Below, in pieces: positions 25,729 to 36,100 of a DNA stretch of 50,966 bases. How positions within the stretch are numbered: the stretch's first letter is position 1; each line of letters begins with the position of its first letter. The position numbers and the translations under genes are program-made. The notes below the pieces were generated by a model, which searched no databases, was not told the DNA's origin, and saw nothing but the letters and a program-made list of their open reading frames with translations. Source of the DNA: a candidate division WOR-1 bacterium RIFOXYB2_FULL_42_35 (GTDB lineage: Bacteria; Margulisbacteria; WOR-1; O2-12-FULL-45-9); contig MEUC01000020.1 of assembly GCA_001771545.1 (NCBI GenBank), positions 1 through 50,966 on the forward strand, given 5' to 3'.

Positions 25729-28700
25729 TTAATATGGTTTATTGTAGTCCCAAATGTAGTTTGTTGTGCCAGGGTCAGAGATCCAATAGCCTTTGCCAGG
25801 CTGAAATTTCAAGGTAGTTGGGCTACTGTCTGTATACCATTTCTTTTCGGGTGCTTTAAGCCAAGCTTTATAATATCCACCGGTTTTTTTTGGGGTTTGG
25901 ATGGTGGTGGCAAGGATAGAAAAAGGGCCTGCTGTTGCCTTGGCTGCTAAGCCGGAATTGTCCGGATGAATTTCAATTGGGTATGCTGTGCCAATGAGGT
26001 TTTGTTGTTTGTTTGCGTTGATTGAAATAGAGCGGTTAGCAGCTGGGATTTTACCAACAACAGTTACATATTGTTTGTTTTTAGCGGTTATTATATAACC
26101 AAGATCCGGTTCAAATTTGATGCTGGTTAAGTTGCTTCCTGTATACCACTTGTTCCCTGTTGAATTTAACCAAGCCTTTTCATAACCGCTGCCAGTATAT
26201 TTTTGGATCATATCGGCAGAAAGAGAGAAGGGGCCGCCGGTTAGCTGGGCGCCGATAACTTTATCCATTGAAGTATCTTCTGGGATTAATGGAAGGGAAA
26301 CCAGATTGTTGCCAGAATCCAAATCCAAGTCAAATTTTACCAAAACCTCTTGGGTTAAATCATCCGTTGTAACTGAAGTTGCTCCGGAAGGTAGAATTTT
26401 ATAAAATCTAATCTTGCCGTCACCAACCTTAATCCCTGAATCTGTATAGGTTGTTGTGCCTGCGACGATAGAAGAGAGCTTGGTCCAGCCGGTCGTCGCA
26501 AAAGTTGTATCTTTCGACCAAATATCAACAGCCTTATTGGTTGGAGTCGTCTGCCATTCCAGGCTAATAGTTGAAGAATTAGCAATGTCCCCATCCCGCT
26601 TGATTTTTATATTGTTAACATCAACTGTGGTTGTGCTGGCGCCGATTGTGGCAAAGGCGGCTTGGGAGTCAAGGGTCTCGAGACCGGCGTTATTTAGGGC
26701 CTTAACAACATAACTATACTCCTGGCCTACAACCAGGTTAGTGTTATCTGTTAGACTGGTGGCGGTAGTAGTGCCGACAGCGATAAATGGGTCGGTTGAG
26801 AAACGAATATGTCTTGAAACCACATATTTTGTGTTGGCAGGATTATTGTTAGCATCCCAACTGATATCAACCGAGCTGGCAGTAATATTTGAGGTTTGTA
26901 TTCCACTAGGGATAGCTGCTGCTGAATGAGCCATAGAAGTCTTTGATTTGGCGCTATTTAAATCGCTATTATAAGCAACAACATAGCGGGAGTATTGAGT
27001 ATTGGGACTCAAATTCATTTCCGTGTAAGAAAGGTCATTTTTGGTTAGCGTTATAATCAAGTTGTTGGTTATTGCATCGTATAGCTTATAGCCTTCTTCT
27101 CCCTGGTTGAGCTGAGTCCAGCTCCAGCGGACTTGACCGGCTGGCAGTGGAGCGCCTCCGACATCTTTGGCTTCGCCGGTTAAATTACTGGTTTGAGTGA
27201 AGTTAATGCTAAAACCATCGACAAGTGCTCCGGTGTAGGTTTGTGCAATATTGAGGTAACGATTGTCAACGACAAGATCATGTTTTCCCGCCATAACTAT
27301 GGGGTTGGCTGGAATACTGGCTGTGATCTGATTGGGATTGACAATATTCACATTACTCAAGTTTTGAATAGTTGCCTGAGTCCCACCAGCGTAAAGATAA
27401 GCATTAATACTGGCAATCCCGCCCTGGCGGAAATTTTCACCATTAATCGTTACGTTTACCCCTGTGCCATAAGCCGTGATATTGGGAGTGACTGAAGTTA
27501 CTTTTGGCAGCAGATAAAGTAAGTTATTGGTCAGCCATGGGTCTTCAACTAATTTTATCTTGCCACTGCCGCTATTGGCAGCCGCACATCTTTTACCGTC
27601 AGAAGAAATTACAATAGAATCGGCATAGGGCAGGGCGACATTTTTAATTTTTGTGGCAGTTAAGGTTGAACCATTAGCAGTCTTAACGCTACTGACAGAG
27701 ACTTGATGTAGCCCAACGTTCCCGCTAACCAGCTCCTGAGTAAAAAGCAGGTACTTGTTATCAGGGCTAATATCCAGTCCTGTCCAGCCATAACCACCAG
27801 TTGCGCCACTGGTAATTTTGGCTGTCAGTTTAAAATATGGAGCAGGCAAGGTTTTGGAAACTTCATAAACCTCTACATCGGGATCTCCAGCAAGGTCACC
27901 ATTAACGGTTATATAAAGATATTTTCCATCCGGAGAAACTTTTAATGAGGTTGGGGCTTTAAGTCCGGTAATTACTCCCACATAAGTGTGGGTAGGGCTT
28001 TGACCATTGGGCCAAAGTGAGTAATAAACAAAAACCTTACCTTGATTGGCCTTTTGTAAAACAAAGAACCAATAACCGGTCCAATTTGCGGTGACTTCCG
28101 GAGGGGTAACTGCAACATCAAAGAGCCCTGCTTGGTTGCTAAGAATAATATTCCCCTCGCGTTGGCCGGAAGATGGGTTGAACATGTGGATGCGGCCAGC
28201 ACCCATATCTGCCATGTAAACAACGTGATCCAGGGCAACAATTCCAGCCGGTGAAGCGTAGGGTTCAATGGCCCAGTTCCAGCCAAAATCTTTTAAACTA
28301 CTTAGGATGGGTCGGCCATCAAGGTCTAAGTCATAACTTCTTAGTTTGTGGGCGACTCCGGCAAAATCATTGATCGAAACGTATAATTTCTTGCCATTTG
28401 GGGAAACAGCCAGGCCGAAACAGGTTTGTGAACCGGTTAACTCAATTATGGGTATTCCTCGGTTAGTATATTCATACCAACCGGCAATTCCTGCGCTAGA
28501 GTTTTCTCCACGTACGTACATCCTGATACTGGCCGGAGTAGAGGCATTATCTGGTACGTAAATAGCCTGGTTAATAGGATTACTAATTGCTTTTGAGGGA
28601 ATGCCCATGCCTTTGGTGCTATACGTTAGTTCCGATGTTCGGGTACCAACTTCTAATAAGGGGCTAATAGTTTCTTGTCGTTCAACAGGAGAGATGCTTT

Positions 28701-28809
28701 GTATGTCTAAATCTTCTATGACAATTGGCATAGCAATGTTTTCAAAGGCAACAGAGCTGCCAGCTAGAAGTAATAGGGCTATTAATGATAAAAATAATTT
28801 TTTAATCAT
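25729..28809 (-). CDS. Secreted beta-propeller/TIG/FN3 surface protein
   Basis: A 1026-aa exported protein and the only gene of the cluster with an obvious Sec signal peptide (MIKKLFLSLIALLLLAGSSVAF). Residues about 100-450 have repeated blades such as GLAVSPNGKKLYVS and LKVSPDGKYLYITV, as in YncE/lactonase-like seven-bladed propellers. An IPT/TIG domain (VTSVTPNITAYGTGVNVTINGENF) follows, then two or three fibronectin type III-like domains (about 560-820). The C-terminus is a tandem pair of about 95 residues each, sharing AWL..KWYT and LKFxPGxGYxI. Adhesion or binding of surface polysaccharide is plausible but inferred. It starts 15 bases after the 391-aa gene. Confidence 0.85.
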   Translation of the reverse strand: MIKKLFLSLIALLLLAGSSVAFENIAMPIVIEDLDIQSISPVERQETISPLLEVGTRTSELTYSTKGMGIPSKAISNPINQAIYVPDNASTPASIRMYVRGENSSAGIAGWYEYTNRGIPIIELTGSQTCFGLAVSPNGKKLYVSINDFAGVAHKLRSYDLDLDGRPILSSLKDFGWNWAIEPYASPAGIVALDHVVYMADMGAGRIHMFNPSSGQREGNIILSNQAGLFDVAVTPPEVTANWTGYWFFVLQKANQGKVFVYYSLWPNGQSPTHTYVGVITGLKAPTSLKVSPDGKYLYITVNGDLAGDPDVEVYEVSKTLPAPYFKLTAKITSGATGGYGWTGLDISPDNKYLLFTQELVSGNVGLHQVSVSSVKTANGSTLTATKIKNVALPYADSIVISSDGKRCAAANSGSGKIKLVEDPWLTNNLLYLLPKVTSVTPNITAYGTGVNVTINGENFRQGGIASINAYLYAGGTQATIQNLSNVNIVNPNQITASIPANPIVMAGKHDLVVDNRYLNIAQTYTGALVDGFSINFTQTSNLTGEAKDVGGAPLPAGQVRWSWTQLNQGEEGYKLYDAITNNLIITLTKNDLSYTEMNLSPNTQYSRYVVAYNSDLNSAKSKTSMAHSAAAIPSGIQTSNITASSVDISWDANNNPANTKYVVSRHIRFSTDPFIAVGTTTATSLTDNTNLVVGQEYSYVVKALNNAGLETLDSQAAFATIGASTTTVDVNNIKIKRDGDIANSSTISLEWQTTPTNKAVDIWSKDTTFATTGWTKLSSIVAGTTTYTDSGIKVGDGKIRFYKILPSGATSVTTDDLTQEVLVKFDLDLDSGNNLVSLPLIPEDTSMDKVIGAQLTGGPFSLSADMIQKYTGSGYEKAWLNSTGNKWYTGSNLTSIKFEPDLGYIITAKNKQYVTVVGKIPAANRSISINANKQQNLIGTAYPIEIHPDNSGLAAKATAGPFSILATTIQTPKKTGGYYKAWLKAPEKKWYTDSSPTTLKFQPGKGYWISDPGTTNYIWDYNKPY

Positions 28810-28824
28810 TTCAATCTGTTTCCC

Positions 28825-30000
28825 TTATGGGTGGGTCTCAGTAATAATTCTCCCTTGTAGGGCAAGAATATATTCACTGTTGGGATACCACATGTTCTTA
28901 TCTAGGCTTACAGGTACACGCAATCTAGCCGAGAGAGTTTTAGCCTGCGACTGGGCTTTATCTAAATATTGAGTGTAAAATTTGGGATCAACTTTAAAGC
29001 GAACAGTTGGTTGCTGGTCACTTGGTTTACAAAAAGCGCTTAGGAAATTGTTGGTTTTTTCTGTTTGGTCTGGGTAGAGATTTTTGTTGACGTTGCCATT
29101 ATGAGAAAGGGTCATGCTTTGGATTAAAACTGGCAACCAGTTGATATTATCAAAAGGATCTGTGTGTGGGGTTGAGTCTGGTTTTATTGGAACAAAGGCA
29201 TCAGCCGCAACCCCAGCGTCTGGACTAGCTGGGATAAAAGCATCAGAACTAATCGGTTTAAAGGCATCGTAAGAATTTTGAGCTTCGCCAACTCCGGCGT
29301 CACTTGATTTTAAGTCGGCTGAGCTGCCACCGTCTTTAACCGCCGTACCGGAGTCACCAGCCGGCCAAACATGAGCATCTGTTTGAGTGTTGTTAGTTTT
29401 GGATGTTAAGCGCAGTGCTCCTGCTTTACAGGGAATCTTAACACTACCAGGATTTTTTGGGTCGATTAATTTTGGATCAATTAGTTGAGGATTAGAATAT
29501 AACTCGATATAAACACTGCCCCCTTTAGCTACAACGTCCTTGAAGTAAACAGCAGGAATGTTAAGGTCAACAACAAAATCGTTCACATTGGAGTTGCCAA
29601 ACCGACCACCCTCCAGATTGCTCGGTTTTATGGGAGTAACGGGAATGTTTCCAGCGTCGCCGCTAGGCAAATTTATACCGGCATCACCAAGGGGAGCAGG
29701 TTCGCTTGAACCACCGCAACCGGTTGCTCTGGCGGTAGAGGTTGAACCATTCCAAAGCTTATCCACAATCATTAAAGATGTTTGGGAAATTTTCCGCCAC
29801 ATAGAAGCCTCTTGTTTTCTTTTGGCAGGAGTAGCGACAGCTGTCAGAGAGAAAGAAATAGTAGTTGTTTTTATTTTCGGTGCGGTTAAATCATAAGCTG
29901 CTTCTTCCAGTGGAGTGGCGGTACGGCACTGCTGTTGTTTATAATCATAAACCCCGGCAAATTTACCGTCAACAGCAATAGGATAGATCCCATTAGACAT
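28825..30000 (-). CDS. Unknown protein with Asp-Ala-Gly/Phe-rich linker
   Basis: A 391-aa protein I do not recognise. It begins MSNGIYPIAVDGKFAGVYD without a signal peptide and contains GCGGSSEPAPLGDAG, then a beta-rich middle (about 130-205). Residues about 207-275 are a low-complexity stretch repeating SDAG, SDAF and PDAG units, similar in flavour to the PDAG linker of the 364-aa protein. The C-terminus is a globular segment. The ribosome binding site is AGGAG; the sigma-28-like promoter is 18 bases upstream, so the leader is very short. It is the first gene of a unit with the propeller protein. Confidence 0.72.
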   Translation of the reverse strand: MSNGIYPIAVDGKFAGVYDYKQQQCRTATPLEEAAYDLTAPKIKTTTISFSLTAVATPAKRKQEASMWRKISQTSLMIVDKLWNGSTSTARATGCGGSSEPAPLGDAGINLPSGDAGNIPVTPIKPSNLEGGRFGNSNVNDFVVDLNIPAVYFKDVVAKGGSVYIELYSNPQLIDPKLIDPKNPGSVKIPCKAGALRLTSKTNNTQTDAHVWPAGDSGTAVKDGGSSADLKSSDAGVGEAQNSYDAFKPISSDAFIPASPDAGVAADAFVPIKPDSTPHTDPFDNINWLPVLIQSMTLSHNGNVNKNLYPDQTEKTNNFLSAFCKPSDQQPTVRFKVDPKFYTQYLDKAQSQAKTLSARLRVPVSLDKNMWYPNSEYILALQGRIITETHP

Positions 30001-30018
30001 GCTAGTTCTCCTACATAT

Positions 30019-30045
30019 ATATCGATACTTTTGAGGAGAAATTTC
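30019..30045 (-). promoter_or_regulatory. Sigma-28-like promoter of the 391-aa/1026-aa gene pair
   Basis: On the minus strand GTGAAA (30047 down to 30042), a 17-base spacer after GAAA and CGATAT (30024 down to 30019). The spacer differs from the promoters at 38888 and 50843 only near its 3' end (AAAAGTAT against AAAAGTGT). Confidence 0.72.
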
Positions 30046-30078
30046 ACTAAAATCTTGAATCCAGTTGGGGAAAGGACG

Positions 30079-30154
30079 AGGAGAAGGATTAGGAGTAGTA
30101 GGTTATAATAAATACATACCCTAATCTTACACCTGTTCCTATTCCTGCTCCTTT
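30079..30154. repeat. Imperfect inverted repeat of AGGAGnAGGAnTAGGA units
   Basis: The arms at 30079-30102 and 30132-30154 are imperfect reverse complements. They lie between the stop of the 2881-aa gene and the promoter at 30019, so they could form a hairpin that ends transcription of the giant gene. No long T-run follows, so the terminator role is uncertain. Confidence 0.4.
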
Positions 30155-30160
30155 CGCAGC

Positions 30161-33100
30161 TTAGAAGTTGATGGTTGCTTGAACTCCGCCGCCAAATTGC
30201 TTTAGATTTAGATCTTTATCAATACCAATGTTAAATGTTGCATCGATCCTAAGCAGCCAGCCAAAGAAAGGGTCTTTGAATGGGGGGGTAATGGATAACC
30301 GATGGTCAAACATAAACAGGGCGTTGTCATAGGTTGGATCAGCTTCGTTGGTCTTAAAGTCCTCGGAAAGTCGCATTGTTAGTGGTTCAATGGGCATATT
30401 AACTGACCAGGACAAGGAGGTCCAACCTGGCAAAACACCCCAGAAGGCAGGCAGGTCAATATCTTCAATGCCCACTCTAACGGAGCTGGTATTGCCGAGT
30501 CGAGAACGCATCTCCGGCATACTGGGGTTTTCAGGAGGAGTATAAGTATCAGGGTAAGAATAAACGACATTTTCCCAACCCAAAACTACCTTGTTAAGTG
30601 CTGTGTGTATGGCATTAGGGAAAAAGGATGCCGGTCGAGTATATATACCGGCCCAGACAGACCACTTGCTGTAATTATCAAATTCTTGATGATGATGAGA
30701 AGCCTGGATAGTTAAGTGATCCCTGAGCTTTAGGCTTATGTCGGTACGGAAGTCAAGATTAGCTTGTTGTTCTGTGGTAGGGATAAGCCAGCTGTGACTA
30801 AGATTAAAAAGCCCGCCTTTATAACCGCCTAAATTACCATGAGCGGATAAAGATAAAATTGGCTGGGCTAACCAGTCGTCGACCCCGGTTACTTTTTGCA
30901 GGTTTAACTCCGGGCTAAACCTTAATCTGCCATTCCAGAAAGGGATTTCCACTTTGGCGGTAAGATTGTGAGAATCAACCCCGGAGCTGACATAGTGCGT
31001 TGCAGAATAGGCCAAGCTGGCTCTGACGTCATAAATATTACGCTTAATTCTTAGAGCCTGGAAATATGATCTCTTCAGCTGGTCTTGCTCAGATGTCCAG
31101 GAACCGAGTTGTTCAATTAGCTTTAGGTCTTTGTCTGCTTCATCAAGATGGTCTTGAGCCTTGGTTCTACTGCGGCCAGATTCCCAGTCTTGATCAGCAT
31201 AAAGATTGGCCAATCCAACATGGGCCTTGGCCCTAAGGGTTAAAATAGAAAAGGCAGTAGCTGTTTCTTCCTTGCTTTCTGCTTTTGGATTTGCAGCCCT
31301 CTCTTTTTCTGCATCAGTTTCTAGATGGGTCAAAGCCAGTAAATAAAGTTTTTCTGCTTGATCATAATCTATGTCGGGGTGGGCCTGGCTGCTGGAACTG
31401 CGCCAAAATGGTTCGTGTTTATAACGCATCATTTCTGCGCGAGTAATACAATTTGCTCCTAATTGTCGACGTAATTTACTGTCGATTGGCAGGTTTGTGG
31501 CTTTAAATCTCTTAGACACTTGGTCGAGTAGCCCTGCCCCGATAACAGAGTATTCCCAAGTGGCATCAAGAGCCCAGCCCATGGTGCCCCATGATTTAAG
31601 ATCAGAAGCTTTGTTGAGGGCAGAAGCTAAAACCAAGACATTGCGTTTGGGGATTTTGTCTTTAATCCGATCAATAAAATCTTTCAGGTCTTTTTTTAGT
31701 AATTTGCCAATACTTTGTCGGTCTTTTTTTGAAATCCAGCTGCGTTGGGCGATGAGTTGCATGCCGGCAAATAAGGCATCGATAGCTTGATTGGCCTTAT
31801 AGACCGTTTCCCAGGGTTTTAAGTGAGGCTTTTCGTTAAAGAGACCGGCCAGGCGGCTTTTGACGTCAGCGACGCTAAAGAAAGAGTCAATATACTGGGA
31901 ACCTCGCAACTCCCCTGACTTATGGGCTTTGTCGGCATACATTTCAGCAATAAAGAGAAGATCTTTAGTGTCTTCGGCAAAAACAGAGATAAGCTGGGCG
32001 ACCCAAAAATCTGCCACAGCCTCTAAATCGCGACGGCCACAGGTTAAAACAGGAAGAACTTCCTGCCAAGCGCGCAGATAGAAATAATTGGCCGACTCTC
32101 TTTTTTGTTTGAGTTGTTGCCCTTTCAATTCTGTGTCTAGTTCCGCTCTAACAGCATCAAGTTTGGCCTTGGCTTGCTTAACGCGATCGGTTACCGGTTT
32201 TAGGGTGCCATTGGTTTGGCCGGCAAGGCGTTTAGACTGTTCTTCTTCTTTTTGGGCTCGGTATTCACCCAAGGCATCATAAAGTTTTCTGGTTAATGGA
32301 TAAAGGTGTCTCTTTAAAATATCGGCCTTTTTATCGCCAACACCCCATTCCGGTAAATCCCGATAAGTGAAACTTAGGCGGCCAAAAGCCTCGACTTTTG
32401 CCAGTTTTAAGTCTAGGCGGGCTCGACTGGAAAGGTTCGGACTATCAGCCAGTGGTTGAGCGGCCGCCTTTAACCCAGAAGGGGCAACCTCATTTCTATT
32501 CATCAAGATTGGTGTAGCCTGGCTGACCAAACCAAGTTCAACGCGGTCGTTTTCTTGGTCTGATGACTCAACAAGCCTAATTCTTGTCCTGGTAATGGCA
32601 ACTTCATCTGTTAGTTCCTTGATACCGCAAGCAGCTACAATTTCTAACTGTCTCTTGCCCCTAGTAACATGAGCCCTTTCTTGGGTATCTTCTTTGCCGT
32701 ATATTTCTCTCCCAACTAGGCCTAAGCGGACTTGCGTGTCACCAAACAATTTTCTGGTCTCAAACTTACTGCGCCCGGTTTGCCGATTTGAATCTAAGAC
32801 ATACCTAACGGCAGGCAGGACCTGTAAGTTTAAGACAGCTCGTTCAACCTCCTGATCGTTCCCATCCATTAATTTACGTTCTTTTTCGTCTTTAGTCGTA
32901 CCATTTTTAATTTTTCTGGTCACAGTAATTTCTGTTTGGAAGATCCAGCTCCCATTTTTACGATCATAAGTTGCAATGCTTTGGTTGGCATCGGCAGCTT
33001 CAACATAGCGCATCAAGGCCTGATCCGTCATAGCGCTCAAGACCAAATCGCCCCGTCTGGAATTGAGAATTACTGCTAATCTTATTCTGGTGCCGTTGAG

Positions 33101-36100
33101 TAATTTCTGGGCTTCTTGATCTGTGCGGCCCAGCATTTGCCGACGCAAGAATCCGCGTCGCATTATCATCCTGGTACTGCCGCTTTCTGCTACGATTAGG
33201 GATCGGCCGCTCAAAACTTGAGCGCCCTTTTCGTCAATATAGCGCAGATGCAATCCGGCATTGATCTCAGCCTCAGCAGACTTAACCCTTTGCATTTCTA
33301 CAGCCGGGTCCATCTCGTTGCCGGCGCGGATAGCCTTAATTTCGCCAATTTCTACTCGGCTTTCGGCAATCAGATCTCTACGGGCCGAGGTTTGGACGGT
33401 CCTTTGTAGATGTTGAACTGCTTCGGTGAAAAGTCTCTCTGCTTGTGGGCTAACCCTTCTGGCTTTTGTGATTGGGTCCTGCCAGATGTAGCCGTCAATG
33501 TCTTGAGTAATAGACCCGACAGTTTTGATATTTTTTCCTAATAGATGGTTGGCCGCAACCAGGTTGCGGCCTCGCAGCATGTTATTGCCTTGTAAGAGTG
33601 TTCTTAATGGATTAACAACTTCGGTATCTAAAATGTCCCTTTCTGCCATAAGATCGTCGACATCAGCTGCAATAGAGGCAGATGCCTGAGCCAAGAGCAC
33701 TTTAGATTCATCAACCAATTCAGCCCGGTTAGAATCGTCCCTAATGTGTTCCAGACTTGTTTTGGCAGCATCATAAATTCCTTGGAATTTTTTCTGGTAT
33801 TTTACCAGCAGATCTTGTTTTCCTTCGGTTGTACTGGTTAAAGCGGTAAACTCTTTTCTGTCGTCCGGGGAGAGAAACAATTCCAATCTTTCAACCGCTT
33901 TATCTAAGGCTTTGCCGGTGGGGAGGTTTTTCTTGATCACGAGGTCTCTGAAGAGATAGGTGAAGCGCAATTCAGAGCCGTCCTGATCTTTTTCTGCGGC
34001 AACCCTTTCCCGACCAATAATCCAGGTTTCACGTTTTGTCCCTGTAGCAGTGTTCCAGCCTAAAGCCAGGGCTTGTCTTGAAATCCTGGTTGAATGTTGG
34101 AGCAGGTGATATTCAACGGTCGTTTCGTGATCGCTGGGACTAAATTGGATACCAAATTGAGAGAAATGTTGTTGTAAGACCGGCTGCAGTTTGGCAGACT
34201 CTCTTTTATCTCCAGAAATAGCAGCCAGAAAATTAGCCAGGGTAATATAGCCCCTTACCACGGTTGGAACACCGCCGGCAAACTTATCTTTACCTGCTTC
34301 AATGACAAATGGATTGCTGTAGCCTTTATTCATCTTTAATGTGCCGGCTAGCAGGATTAAGGCTTTCTTTGCATTAGCACGGAAAGCTTTAATTTTACCT
34401 TTATCTTTGTTGAGAGAAGCCCTGATAAAGTGGATCTCAGCATCGGTGGCATTAAGGTCATAAAGGGCTTTGCCGACTAAAAGTTTTTCTCGACGCACAT
34501 TATTGATATCTGGAGCAGTTGATTCAATTTCTTGCAGCTGGTAATCAACCAGATCAGCATCAGTGGCAATAACTTTATTAACCCTGTCACCGGCTTTTAA
34601 CATTCCGGCCAACTGCTCAGCGCTTTGATAGACAACTTTTCTTGTGGTGGCTGATCGGCCTTGGCCAGTAGTAATAGCAACTTGGTTTTCAGCCCTTAGT
34701 TTTAGTTCTTGTATGCTAGCCAAAATAGCGGCATCATTTGTGACTTTAAAGCCCTCGGCCAGATCCCCAATTCTCATGTCCCCAACCTTAACGACGGTGA
34801 TCTTGGCTAGCCAGTGACCACCTTCTCCGCGAGTAGAGCGTCGGCCTCCTTTGAGTAGGGGACCATTATTGCCATGGATGGCTTTGTGTTGAATAATATA
34901 TTTGGCTTGATCCAGGAGTTCCCGATAACCGCCCATGCGCAAGTCACGCATCACAAAGGCACGCTGGGCTTTACAAGTCCCTTCTAAAAGATCAACTTCG
35001 TTTTTGGATTCGTATTTCACCATAGCTCCGGCCTTAGGCACGTAGGTTCTTTCGATATAATTAAGGGCAGCGAGTTCTGCCTGAGGAACACCTTGGCTTG
35101 TTTTGATGCTGGTAATATCGGGAGCAGGCATTCCTTTGGCCCGTTCTTTTTGGAAGATCTTGCTTAGTTCCTTTAAAGTATCTTCATATTCTAATTCCCC
35201 AACCATAGACTTGATAATTTTTGCTTTTAATAAATAGGCTTCACCGGCTGTCTCCCTGCGAGCCATTGATTTGTTAGGGTCAGGATCATATTCGAGTGGG
35301 CCAGAATCAAGGAGTTCCAGGGCTTGTGTGGCTAAACGGAAATAGGTTGCTCTATCGCCCAAGTTTTTGGCAATATAAGCGCGGCCAGATAGGTTGTCGG
35401 CCATGGTCAGCTTGAGCTCTTCCGCGTCAAATCCGCGTAAGGTGCTTTGCGCAGGCACTAAAATTTCGTCGTATAATTTTTCTAGACGGGCCCTTTTCTC
35501 TGTGCTGCTTAAGAGCCAGTTGTCACCAACCTGGGTTCTTTCTGCTTTGGCATACCAGACACGGGCAGCGACATAGTCGTAGGTTTTTTTATGGGTGTAG
35601 GCTTTGGTGCTGTTGTCTCTGACCTGATTGGTATTAAGGGCCAAGGGATTAGGGGCATTTTCGCGAGCCACAAAGAATCTCCTGGCAAAACCTTGGGTTA
35701 GGCCGGCAAAGAGGGCAGGGACCGAATAGCCTTCTCCAAGGGCGGCTTGGAGCTCCGTTAGACCAGCGTTGATTTTATCAACATAAACTTCTGCCAGGGT
35801 CAAGTGGGTGCCGCCGTTAGACAGCCGAACAGCCCTAATTAAGTCCAGGCGTTTTTTGGGGTTTTCAATTCCCAAAGCCTTATTTCTTTCGTCAACACTA
35901 ACAGCTGTGCCAGCAAATGGTTGGTGATATATTTTGCTAACTAAAGCAGCAGCTTCACTTTTATATTGGGCAAAAAGAGCATCAATTATTTGTTGCTGAG
36001 TAACCTTATTAACTGAAGGATCTTCTTCTAATTGCCATTTAAGTAAAGCGATTTTTCGTTCAATTAACATGCGCCGAGTTTCTAAAACTTCTTGTTTAAA

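Noticed and set aside
28190..29990. CRISPR-like or tandem DNA repeats in the low-complexity linker genes
   Set aside because: The repetition is at the amino-acid level (SDAG/PDAG units) with variable codons; there are no regularly spaced identical DNA repeats.
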